Origin: CBDBFH01 sp965204775
GTDB taxonomy: Bacteria; Pseudomonadota; Alphaproteobacteria; JAPOUT01; G958296285
Assembly: GCA_965204775.1 (NCBI GenBank)
Contig: CBDBFH010000015.1
Location: 1-19,530, forward strand
Direction of reading: 5' to 3'
Length of the DNA stretch: 19,530 nucleotides
In this document: piece by piece, positions 1 to 9,848 of the stretch
How the letters are laid out: the number at the start of each line of letters is the position of its first letter
How positions within the stretch are numbered: the first letter of the stretch is position 1
Translations under genes and position numbers: made by a program
Notes under the pieces: generated by a model
The model's input: only the letters and a program-made list of their open reading frames with translations
Told to the model about the DNA's origin: nothing
Database searches by the model: none

Positions 1-3000
1 GGTGTGCAGTTTCAATCCACGCCCCCGCGCGGGGGGCGACCTCCTTGGTCAAGGCACGAATACGTCACACCAATGTTTCAATCCACGCCCCCGCGCGGGG
101 GGCGACCCGACACCCAGGCCAGAAAGAGAGATTGAAATGTTTCAATCCACGCCCCCGCGCGGGGGGCGACATGGCGACAACGAGTAGCGCCGACATCAGG
201 TCAAGTTTCAATCCACGCCCCCGCGCGGGGGGCGACCCGCCGCCCTCGGTATGATCCCCGCCGCCGCCCTCGTTTCAATCCACGCCCCCGCGCGGGGGGC
301 GACATGATCGCATGAGCAACAGCCGAGGGGCCGATCCGGTTTCAATCCACGCCCCCGCGCGGGGGGCGACGCCGGGCGGACGCCTGAACGAGATCAGTAA
401 GAGGTTTCAATCCACGCCCCCGCGCGGGGGGCGACCAGGCGTCTCAGGAACAAAAGCAGAACTCAGCGGTTTCAATCCACGCCCCCGCGCGGGGGGCGAC
501 TTCCAAGCCATTGGCACATCACGACAAAACCAGAGTTTCAATCCACGCCCCCGCGCGGGGGGCGACGGGCCTGGATGGACGACCTGGGCAACTTCGGCGA
601 GTTTCAATCCACGCCCCCGCGCGGGGGGCGACCTTTATACTCGTATTTCCCGTACAAATCCTGACCGTTTCAATCCACGCCCCCGCGCGGGGGGCGACGA
701 GGCGCCATCGCCATGTCCCGGCTGACGAATCGTTTCAATCCACGCCCCCGCGCGGGGGGCGACGATGAGCCGCCCGGACTCCAGTGCCGGCGCCTTTGTT
801 TCAATCCACGCCCCCGCGCGGGGGGCGACCTCCCGCCGCGGCCGCACGCGCCGCGCTTCAATGTTTCAATCCACGCCCCCGCGCGGGGGGCGACGAGCGG
901 GAAAATCCGAGGTCGTCTCGCACTTATGGTTTCAATCCACGCCCCCGCGCGGGGGGCGACACCAAGCGACCGCAAGCGCGAAATCCGATGATCGTTTCAA
1001 TCCACGCCCCCGCGCGGGGGGCGACGCGCGCTGCAAGCCTCGACCCTGCTGCGCCGTGTGTTTCAATCCACGCCCCCGCGCGGGGGGCGACGGAGATCTA
1101 CAAGTCCCAGGCGCCGATCGGGGTGTTTCAATCCACGCCCCCGCGCGGGGGGCGACATGTGGTGCCGGCGGCGTGGCGGCCTACATTACGTTTCAATCCA
1201 CGCCCCCGCGCGGGGGGCGACGTGCCAAACATGCGACCTATGGTCTGACTTCGGACGTTTCAATCCACGCCCCCGCGCGGGGGGCGACGCGCGCCCGCAT
1301 TGCCAAGGCTGGCGTAGTTGCCGTTTCAATCCACGCCCCCGCGCGGGGGGCGACGCGGTATATTAGCTTTTCTCAGGCTTCCTAGACGGTTTCAATCCAC
1401 GCCCCCGCGCGGGGGGCGACCGCCGGCGCGACCTCTGGGTCGCCTGCGTGGTCGAGTTTCAATCCACGCCCCCGCGCGGGGGGCGACCATCCAAATAAAC
1501 GGTTTCGCCGTTGGTCATGTGTTTCAATCCACGCCCCCGCGCGGGGGGCGACCACATTGTGTGCGCCGCGAGTGTCGCGATTCGCATGTTTCAATCCACG
1601 CCCCCGCGCGGGGGGCGACATGGGTTGCCAGTCTGACGTGTCGCAAGCAAAGGAGTTTCAATCCACGCCCCCGCGCGGGGGGCGACAATAGTGTGGTCGT
1701 TTCTCTCGAAACGAAGTTTCGGTTTCAATCCACGCCCCCGCGCGGGGGGCGACCCGTAAGCTCATGTATAGCCTTCACCTTGGAATCGTTTCAATCCACG
1801 CCCCCGCGCGGGGGGCGACGAGTGGCAATGCCAAGGTCGGCACTGACGCGCTGTTTCAATCCACGCCCCCGCGCGGGGGGCGACAGGGGCCGCGCGCGGG
1901 ACACGCAGCAGTTGCTCAAGTTTCAATCCACGCCCCCGCGCGGGGGGCGACCGGGCTATCGACCTGGAGCCCGCAGTCAACGCGGTTTCAATCCACGCCC
2001 CCGCGCGGGGGGCGACATGACGGTTCGAACCGCCTGCGGCGGATCAGGGGTTTCAATCCACGCCCCCGCGCGGGGGGCGACCGCCGCCGTCAGCACGGCG
2101 GGGAGATCGTCGATGTTTCAATCCACGCCCCCGCGCGGGGGGCGACATCTCGTCGCCGGCGCCGTCGAGCAGCCGCTGCTGGTTTCAATCCACGCCCCCG
2201 CGCGGGGGGCGACCAGTCCTGGTCGGCCGCGCGCGAGGCGGCCTGGGTTTCAATCCACGCCCCCGCGCGGGGGGCGACCACTAGTCAGGCTAACGCCCGC
2301 CACCTTAACAAGTTTCAATCCACGCCCCCGCGCGGGGGGCGACCAGATCAAGACCAGATTTTAGAGGTGACTGATATGTTTCAATCCACGCCCCCGCGCG
2401 GGGGGCGACAAGCCCGATCGGCGATGAGGCCGTTGCCATAGCTGTTTCAATCCACGCCCCCGCGCGGGGGGCGACGGGCCATCATGAAGCACGTGACCCA
2501 GCCGGCGTGTTTCAATCCACGCCCCCGCGCGGGGGGCGACCCGTCGCGTCTATGTGCACCGCCTTGACCGCATTGTTTCAATCCACGCCCCCGCGCGGGG
2601 GGCGACGGGATGACGCCGCCCACCATGCCGAGGGCGGTGGGTTTCAATCCACGCCCCCGCGCGGGGGGCGACTCGCCAACAGTTCCGACGGCAGGCCGGA
2701 AAGCGTGTTTCAATCCACGCCCCCGCGCGGGGGGCGACACCTGAAAGGAAACAACACGATGACCGAGGCCATGTTTCAATCCACGCCCCCGCGCGGGGGG
2801 CGACCGGCCCGCCGAGAGCTTGGCCGCCGCGCGGTAGCCGTTTCAATCCACGCCCCCGCGCGGGGGGCGACCATTGATCGAACGACTTTGCCGCGTATTC
2901 AACATGTTTCAATCCACGCCCCCGCGCGGGGGGCGACTATTCGTGTCGTGCCTCGTCCAGGTGCAGGTCTGGTTTCAATCCACGCCCCCGCGCGGGGGGC

Positions 3001-6000
3001 GACTCCGGATGAACCGGGGCTTCGGCCTGGAGGCGGCGTTTCAATCCACGCCCCCGCGCGGGGGGCGACCGCGAGCAGGAGGCTATACCTGTCCATTGCC
3101 ATATCGTTTCAATCCACGCCCCCGCGCGGGGGGCGACCCGAACGGGCGTTGCGCGACGCATGGGACAACCAGTTTCAATCCACGCCCCCGCGCGGGGGGC
3201 GACTCGACGGCCTGGACGCGGCCGTCATCCAGGCGAAGGTTTCAATCCACGCCCCCGCGCGGGGGGCGACGGCCGACGATATCCAGACCATCGCCAGGCG
3301 GGCCGTTTCAATCCACGCCCCCGCGCGGGGGGCGACCGGGCCCGCAAGCGCTACCCAGACGCCTCGCCCGTTTCAATCCACGCCCCCGCGCGGGGGGCGA
3401 CCGCCATGAGCGCTCGCGGGAGCCATACGCTCGAAGTTTCAATCCACGCCCCCGCGCGGGGGGCGACCGCAAGACTGCCTGTGTGCTTCCAGTTTGTACG
3501 TGTTTCAATCCACGCCCCCGCGCGGGGGGCGACTATTCACATCCTTGGAATTTCTCCAAATGACGAGGTTTCAATCCACGCCCCCGCGCGGGGGGCGACA
3601 CAACCATGTACTAACCGCCTTACGCCATAAGGCGTTTCAATCCACGCCCCCGCGCGGGGGGCGACACGGATGCGTCGACGCCTCGAGACGCGACGTCATG
3701 TTTCAATCCACGCCCCCGCGCGGGGGGCGACGCTGCGCGCCGAGTACGGCGCGCGGGCCGGCGAGGTTTCAATCCACGCCCCCGCGCGGGGGGCGACCTG
3801 CTCAATGGGCCGCCTTCGAGGCGTCCTACAAGGTTTCAATCCACGCCCCCGCGCGGGGGGCGACCACAATGTTGGTCGCCTTCTCAGTCGGCTCATTGTT
3901 TCAATCCACGCCCCCGCGCGGGGGGCGACTCGCCCATATCTCACATGGCGCTAGATCGGTCTAGGTTTCAATCCACGCCCCCGCGCGGGGGGCGACCCGA
4001 GTTCCCGCGTCTCAATCGCGATGTCCCGGATGTTTCAATCCACGCCCCCGCGCGGGGGGCGACTTGACAGGCGAATCAGTCGGGCGGTTGGTTTCAAGTT
4101 TCAATCCACGCCCCCGCGCGGGGGGCGACGCCTTGCCCGAACGTCGAGTCTTGCTGCAGCTCCGTTTCAATCCACGCCCCCGCGCGGGGGGCGACGCGCC
4201 GCCGTCAGCACGGCGGGGAGATCGTCGATGTTTCAATCCACGCCCCCGCGCGGGGGGCGACCATCCTCGCCGCGCGCCGTCAGCGTCGCCGTCGTGTTTC
4301 AATCCACGCCCCCGCGCGGGGGGCGACCCGTCGAGCCAGTCGGCGAGGCCGCGATAGTTCGAGTTTCAATCCACGCCCCCGCGCGGGGGGCGACCTCCGA
4401 GCCAGTCGGCGAGGCCGCGATAGTTCGAGTTTCAATCCACGCCCCCGCGCGGGGGGCGACGGGAGACGAAAAATGACGGCAACCTCGATCGCTACTGTTT
4501 CAATCCACGCCCCCGCGCGGGGGGCGACCTCGAGGCCCGACGCGCGGTGCCGGGAGGATGAGTTTCAATCCACGCCCCCGCGCGGGGGGCGACGTCTGCC
4601 ACCGAATACCTCGCATACCTCGCAGGTGTTTCAATCCACGCCCCCGCGCGGGGGGCGACTTCCGTTGCGCGGTCCGCCGTTATGCTGCGCCAGGTTTCAA
4701 TCCACGCCCCCGCGCGGGGGGCGACTTTTCCGCGTTGAGGTCACCCCAGGCAAGAGACGGTTTCAATCCACGCCCCCGCGCGGGGGGCGACCCGAGGAGG
4801 CTCTGGATGATGCCCAGATCGTCAAGTTTCAATCCACGCCCCCGCGCGGGGGGCGACGCCGCCCGCTCCGGGTCAGCGGGCCCCAGCCCGAGTTTCAATC
4901 CACGCCCCCGCGCGGGGGGCGACCCGCCACTCCCATGATGACGCCGGCGATGTAAAGTTTCAATCCACGCCCCCGCGCGGGGGGCGACCTGCCACCGAGA
5001 TGGGCAATCTCGCGCGAAAAGAGTTTCAATCCACGCCCCCGCGCGGGGGGCGACTTTCCGCGTTGAGGTCACCCCAGGCAAGAGACGGTTTCAATCCACG
5101 CCCCCGCGCGGGGGGCGACACGGGAGGGAGAGGAGCTGGAGGCGGCTGTCAACGTTTCAATCCACGCCCCCGCGCGGGGGGCGACTGGAAACCGTCGAAA
5201 ACCGCGTGTCGGGTGTGTCGTTTCAATCCACGCCCCCGCGCGGGGGGCGACAGGTCGCGCATCACGCCAGGTCCTCCGCCCCGTCGTTTCAATCCACGCC
5301 CCCGCGCGGGGGGCGACGCGCGCTGCAAGCCTCGACCCTGCTGCGCCGCGTGTTTCAATCCACGCCCCCGCGCGGGGGGCGACCCAAATCGCATCGCGGA
5401 TGCGACGATTTCAGGTCGTTTCAATCCACGCCCCCGCGCGGGGGGCGACTCGTCGAGCCTTACTAGTCCGCCGGTCTATGTCGCGTTTCAATCCACGCCC
5501 CCGCGCGGGGGGCGACATGGTTCATCAAGCCGGGGATCGCCACCAGGTGGTTTCAATCCACGCCCCCGCGCGGGGGGCGACGATTTCGGATCTCAGCACG
5601 ATGAGGTTTTCGCAAGTTTCAATCCACGCCCCCGCGCGGGGGGCGACGCCATCCGATAGCCGTCCAAAGGCCGATAACGCGTTTCAATCCACGCCCCCGC
5701 GCGGGGGGCGACACCTGATCCCAGCCAGATCGCCACTGATGTCCGGTTTCAATCCACGCCCCCGCGCGGGGGGCGACCCTGATTGGGCTTTTGTTGGCTC
5801 GGGTTTCGTTCGTTTCAATCCACGCCCCCGCGCGGGGGGCGACCGCCGGCGCGACCTCTGGGTCGCCTGCGTGGTCGAGTTTCAATCCACGCCCCCGCGC
5901 GGGGGGCGACCCGTCGCGCAGGGCGTCGCGCAGGGGGGTGGTCTGTTTCAATCCACGCCCCCGCGCGGGGGGCGACCCGACGCGCCATCGTGCAAATCAC

Positions 6001-7645
6001 CGATGCCCAGTTTCAATCCACGCCCCCGCGCGGGGGGCGACTCCAGCCGGCCCAGCCGACGATCCCCGGCTTGATGTTTCAATCCACGCCCCCGCGCGGG
6101 GGGCGACAAGCAACATACTCCGCACTCTGAGGTATTGGCGGTTTCAATCCACGCCCCCGCGCGGGGGGCGACGCCCAGTCCGCCAGCTTGCCAGCGGCCG
6201 TTGACGTTTCAATCCACGCCCCCGCGCGGGGGGCGACCACACGTCCAGGCTCCGGCCTTCGGCCTCCACCTGTTTCAATCCACGCCCCCGCGCGGGGGGC
6301 GACAACCAGCCGATAGTTCGACACAAACTCCTTGACGTTTCAATCCACGCCCCCGCGCGGGGGGCGACGACTTTCCAGCACCGCGCCGTAACCAGCCGGA
6401 CAGTTTCAATCCACGCCCCCGCGCGGGGGGCGACAGCCCGGATCAACCAGGACACCAAATATCAGCAGAAAGTTTCAATCCACGCCCCCGCGCGGGGGGC
6501 GACACGGCACCGGCGTTAGCTCGGATGCGTCATAGCTCGTTTCAATCCACGCCCCCGCGCGGGGGGCGACGTTACCGCCAACACTAATAGTGAGATCCTG
6601 AGAGTTTCAATCCACGCCCCCGCGCGGGGGGCGACCTGTGCCTCATCAAAGTTCCAACAGTCACCCTGCCGTTTCAATCCACGCCCCCGCGCGGGGGGCG
6701 ACCTCGATTAAGATCGCGCCTCGTATTAGCAACGTGTTTCAATCCACGCCCCCGCGCGGGGGGCGACCTTAGGCCGCCAACTACATTATCCACCACTAAT
6801 CGTTTCAATCCACGCCCCCGCGCGGGGGGCGACACCAGTCCGCGTCAGGGAGCCGATACCGCCAACAGTTTCAATCCACGCCCCCGCGCGGGGGGCGACC
6901 CGCTGGCGCACCGCGCACCGCGTTCGACGCCCTCGAGGACACCGCGAGGGTTTCAATCCACGCCCCCGCGCGGGGGGCGACCCGCTGGCGCATCAGACAC
7001 CACGTTCGACGGATCGTTTCAATCCACGCCCCCGCGCGGGGGGCGACCCGGTAAACGGCATCGATCATCTGATCGAGCCAAGTTTCAATCCACGCCCCCG
7101 CGCGGGGGGCGACGGTACGGCGGCGATCGCCGCCGGGCAGCAGACAGAGTTTCAATCCACGCCCCCGCGCGGGGGGCGACGTCGGCCTACGTGCCGACAC
7201 GTCCTGCACATCGAGTTTCAATCCACGCCCCCGCGCGGGGGGCGACCTGTGGTGCGGGCCCGGTGTCGGGCACGCTGGTGTTTCAATCCACGCCCCCGCG
7301 CGGGGGGCGACGGGTCGCCCTCGATGCCGCCTCGCCGTCATGGAGTTTCAATCCACGCCCCCGCGCGGGGGGCGACCAGACGGCGAAGCTCAAGTTTCAA
7401 GGATCAGCCGTTTCAATCCACGCCCCCGCGCGGGGGGCGACCAGACGGCGAACCCTCAAGTTGGCCAATCTCATCAGCAGTTTCAATCCACGCCCCCGCG
7501 CGGGGGGCGACGTCAGACGTTAACCCATAAGCTGCATGTTTGGCGCCGTTTCAATCCACGCCCCCGCGCGGGGGGCGACCAGTACGCAAGCGCATGCACG
7601 CGCCGACATCGCAGTTTCAATCCACGCCCCCGCGCGGGGGGCGAC
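1..7645 (-). CRISPR. Type I-C CRISPR array, 116 repeats, open at left edge
   Basis: By hand count there are 116 copies of a 32-bp repeat, the first at 9-40 and the last at 7614-7645, separated by 115 complete spacers; positions 1-8 are the end of one more spacer. On the plus strand the repeat begins GTTTCAATCCACGCCCCC and finishes GCGCGGGGGGCGAC. I saw no repeat variant. The GC-rich near-palindrome (CGCCCCC / GGGGGGCG) forms the repeat hairpin. The minus-strand reading ends GGATTGAAAC, the I-C 5' handle, so the precursor is transcribed right to left, in the same direction as the cas genes. Spacers are mostly 33-36 nt, with outliers of 32 (107-138), 37 (6435-6471), 38 (7442-7479) and 50 nt (6900-6949). 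The absence of degenerate repeats at the left suggests the leader-distal end lies outside the window. All open frames here (PPRGG-type peptides) are artefacts of the repeat. Confidence 0.99.
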
Positions 7646-7861
7646 TCCGGTAGCATATGTGATTGTCAAAGAAAGGTAAATTCGGTCGTTTGTGCGAACT
7701 TCGGGAAAGGCGCCGAGGTGCGCCGGCTCCCGGTGGGGGGCGAACCGAAACCCTGTCGAAGATCAACGGCATGGACGTCGCGCGAACCTCCCCGGGATTT
7801 CCTGCGCGCTCGGGGTTCGCACACGCGTCCGCGGCGCGGCACGTCTTCAGGCGCACCGGCA
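7646..7861 (-). promoter_or_regulatory. CRISPR leader
   Basis: This 216-bp stretch lies between the last repeat and the cas2 stop codon and has no convincing gene. It is on the side expected for the leader, given the repeat orientation. The 40 bp next to the array (about 7650-7690) are clearly richer in A+T than the surroundings, and the rest is GC-rich. The leader should carry the promoter for the pre-crRNA and the site where Cas1-Cas2 insert new spacers. The role is inferred from position and known I-C architecture. Confidence 0.85.
7652..7680 (-). promoter_or_regulatory. Candidate pre-crRNA promoter
   Basis: On the minus strand TTTACC (7675-7680) and TATGCT (7652-7657) are separated by exactly 17 bp. 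Each matches the sigma-70 consensus hexamer at 4 of 6 positions, and initiation would fall just before the first repeat. A perfect TTGACA is also present at 7663-7668, but its -10 would fall inside the repeat, where no TATAAT-like hexamer exists. Confidence 0.35.
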
Positions 7862-8152
7862 TCAGAACACCAGGGGCCCGCCCAGATCGGGCACCGCCTT
7901 GGCACCCACATGCTCGACTCGGGGGCGCCAATTCGCACCCAGGCGGTAAAAGCGCAGGCTGTCGCGATCCGGATCGATCTCGCCGACAAGCCGGTCGCGG
8001 AGGTCGGCCCACTGGGCGGGATCCAGCTCGCATTCGAACACGGAATACTGCACCCGCTGCCCGTAGTCCCGGCAGGCGCGGGCGATCCGCCGCAGACGGC
8101 GCGGCCCCGAGGGATCGGTGGTGTCGATGTCGTAGGTGATCAACATCATCAT
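7862..8152 (-). CDS. cas2: Cas2, spacer-acquisition endoribonuclease-fold protein
   Basis: This 96-residue protein begins MMMLITYDIDTTDPSG, the typical Cas2 first beta-strand with the conserved Asp in the YDI motif. VQYSVFECELDPAQW in the middle is the usual ferredoxin-fold Cas2 motif. Cas2 dimers bridge two Cas1 dimers and act structurally when prespacers are integrated at the leader-repeat junction. Three ATG codons are stacked at the start. I chose the first because GGGAG lies 9 nt upstream; the second or third would shorten the protein by only one or two residues. It starts 14 nt after the cas1 stop and is the last gene before the leader. The longer open frame reaching 8314 overlaps cas1 and is not credible. 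Confidence 0.96.
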   Translation of the reverse strand: MMMLITYDIDTTDPSGPRRLRRIARACRDYGQRVQYSVFECELDPAQWADLRDRLVGEIDPDRDSLRFYRLGANWRPRVEHVGAKAVPDLGGPLVF

Positions 8153-8166
8153 CGGTGGCCACTCCC

Positions 8167-9207
8167 TCAGCGCCGGACGAAGGCGGGATAGCCGTCGAGG
8201 TCGCCGCGCAAATGGCGGGCCAGCAACCGCGCCTGAAGATGCGGCACCAGACCGAGTGTCGTCTTTTCTGCGAGGAAGGGGTGGGTCACCTCGTCCTTCT
8301 TGCGCTCCTGCCACGCAACGAGGACGAGCTTGCGCCCGTCGTCGCGCAGGCCGACGGCGCCGGTCGGACCGGTCTTGAAATCGCGCAGGCCGAGCTGGCG
8401 GCGATTGATCAGGGAAAGGGTCAGCCGGTCGGCCAGGATCGGGCGCAACTCCTCCATCAAGTCGAGGGCCAGGCTCGGCCGGCCCGGCCGGTCGCGGTGC
8501 AGGAAGCCGACGGCGGGGTCGAGCCCGACCACTTCCAGGGCCGAACGGCAGTCGTGCGTCAACAGGACGTAGAGGAACGAGAGCACGGCGTTTACCGCAT
8601 CCAAGGGCGGCCGGCGCGAGCGAGTGGTGAAGCGGAATGCCGCCTCCTCACGCAGGATCAACCAATCAAAAACCGCGAAATAGCGCCGCGCCGCCTCGCC
8701 CTCGATGCCGCGGATCGTGTCGACGTCGTCCGCGGCGAGCGCCCTGCGCCCGGCGTCGGCCAGGTCGCGCTGCGTCGTCTCCAACGCGTCGCGGCCCGCC
8801 TCGTCCAGCCGCCCGCCATGATCGGCGAGGCCCCGGCGCAGGACAGCGCGCTGGTTGGCGATCTTGCCGGCGACCACATGCCGGGCCAGTGCGGCCGTGG
8901 CACGAGGGTCGTCCGCCAGCCGGTACTGAGCGCGGCGCAGCAGCACGTTGCCGCTGACCGGTCCCTCGACCCGCGCGAGGAAGCGCCCGTTGGGCGTCAG
9001 GAAGCTGACGCCCACGCCCATCCCGGCACAATGCCCGAGCAGCGCCGGCGACGCGCCCATGCGGGCGAAGCAGACCACGCCGCCGATCATGTGGATCGGA
9101 ACCCGACCCACCTCCTTGCCACCCGCCTCGACGACGACGTTCTCGCCGTCCTTGCGAATCCAGGCGTCCTCGGTGGTGACGTAGAGGGTATTGAGATGGC
9201 GGCGCAT
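8167..9207 (-). CDS. cas1: Cas1, type I-C integrase
   Basis: This 346-residue protein is the usual size for type I-C Cas1 (about 340). The N-terminus MRRHLNTLYVTTEDAWIRKD followed by GENVVVE is typical of I-C. SFLTPNGRFLARVEG at about 68-82 is strongly conserved. Likely metal-binding active-site residues are Glu169 in GIEG, His237 in GFLHRDRPGRP, and Asp249/Glu252 in the following LDLMEEL. Cas1 catalyses the two transesterifications that insert a spacer into the array. The start at 9207 was chosen because it fits the family N-terminus and lies 5 nt after the cas4 stop; the open frame extends to 9507, but that part lies over cas4. Cas4, Cas1 and Cas2 are closely packed, consistent with one adaptation complex. 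Confidence 0.97.
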   Translation of the reverse strand: MRRHLNTLYVTTEDAWIRKDGENVVVEAGGKEVGRVPIHMIGGVVCFARMGASPALLGHCAGMGVGVSFLTPNGRFLARVEGPVSGNVLLRRAQYRLADDPRATAALARHVVAGKIANQRAVLRRGLADHGGRLDEAGRDALETTQRDLADAGRRALAADDVDTIRGIEGEAARRYFAVFDWLILREEAAFRFTTRSRRPPLDAVNAVLSFLYVLLTHDCRSALEVVGLDPAVGFLHRDRPGRPSLALDLMEELRPILADRLTLSLINRRQLGLRDFKTGPTGAVGLRDDGRKLVLVAWQERKKDEVTHPFLAEKTTLGLVPHLQARLLARHLRGDLDGYPAFVRR

Positions 9208-9212
9208 GGCGA

Positions 9213-9845
9213 TCAGTCGGCCAACCGGTCGCGCAGCCAGTCGACGACCGACGGGGCTGCCGCCAGCGCGCACGGCCGGCAGATCTCCGTCAGGGAACAG
9301 GCCTCGCACTTGCGCTTCTCGAAGACGGGCGGTGGCGTCCGCCCCGCCGTCAGGAGCCTTCGCGCCGCACCCGCCGTCTCTTCGACCAGGGCCCGCAGCG
9401 CCCCGTCCAGCTCGACCGCCTGGCGGCGCCGCGTCTTGCCGTAGAAGAGGAAGCCCCGCGGCACCTCCCGGTCCAGCATCTCCTCCAGCGCCATGCCCTG
9501 GGCACAAAGCTGGACCTCGTCGGCGCGATGCGCCTTGGGCCGGCCACGCTTGTATTCGACGGGTACCGGGCGACGGCCCTCGTCATGAAATTCCACCACG
9601 TCGGCCACGCCCACCAGGCCGAGCCGGTCCGAGCGCAGCGCCACCGCGCGCGAGATGCGGACGCCGTCGCGCGTCTCCCCGCCACCAGCGTCCACGCGGT
9701 CGTGCAGCAGCCGACCCTCGACGGTGTGGAGGTTCTCCGCCCACTGCCGCTCGACATGGATCAGAGCGAACTGACGCGGGCAGAAGAGTTGATGTTGCAG
9801 CGCCGAGATCGGCAGCATCTCCGGCGCCAGGCCGGGGCCCGTCAT
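9213..9845 (-). CDS. cas4: Cas4, Fe-S RecB-family nuclease for PAM-specific prespacer trimming
   Basis: This 210-residue protein has the size and layout of a stand-alone Cas4. A first Cys (C22, in FCPRQFALIH) pairs with a C-terminal C180-x2-C183-x5-C189 set to hold the iron-sulphur cluster. The RecB/PD-(D/E)xK nuclease core is visible as His48 (RLLHDR), Asp82 (GVADVVEF), Glu97 and Lys99 (VPVEYKRG) and Gln112. In I-C systems Cas4 joins Cas1 and trims prespacers so that only fragments next to the correct PAM are integrated in the right orientation. It starts 3 nt after the cas7 stop, so translation is probably coupled; I see no strong ribosome-binding site of its own. Confidence 0.96.
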   Translation of the reverse strand: MTGPGLAPEMLPISALQHQLFCPRQFALIHVERQWAENLHTVEGRLLHDRVDAGGGETRDGVRISRAVALRSDRLGLVGVADVVEFHDEGRRPVPVEYKRGRPKAHRADEVQLCAQGMALEEMLDREVPRGFLFYGKTRRRQAVELDGALRALVEETAGAARRLLTAGRTPPPVFEKRKCEACSLTEICRPCALAAAPSVVDWLRDRLAD

Positions 9846-9848
9846 TGC

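Noticed and set aside
4328..6336. Shared 11-mer CGATAGTTCGA between the spacers at 4328/4395 and 6304
   Set aside because: It is at different offsets and one such match is expected by chance among more than 100 spacers.
2..7530. Many open frames through the array giving repeated FNPRPRAGGD, FQSTPPRGGR or SIHAPARGAT peptides
   Set aside because: They are translations of the 32-bp CRISPR repeat in different frames; spacing and lack of start signals show no protein is intended.
7739..7760. A degenerate repeat inside the leader (GGGGGGCGAA near 7737-7746)
   Set aside because: Only about nine bases resemble the repeat and the GTTTCAATCC part is absent; chance in GC-rich DNA is sufficient.
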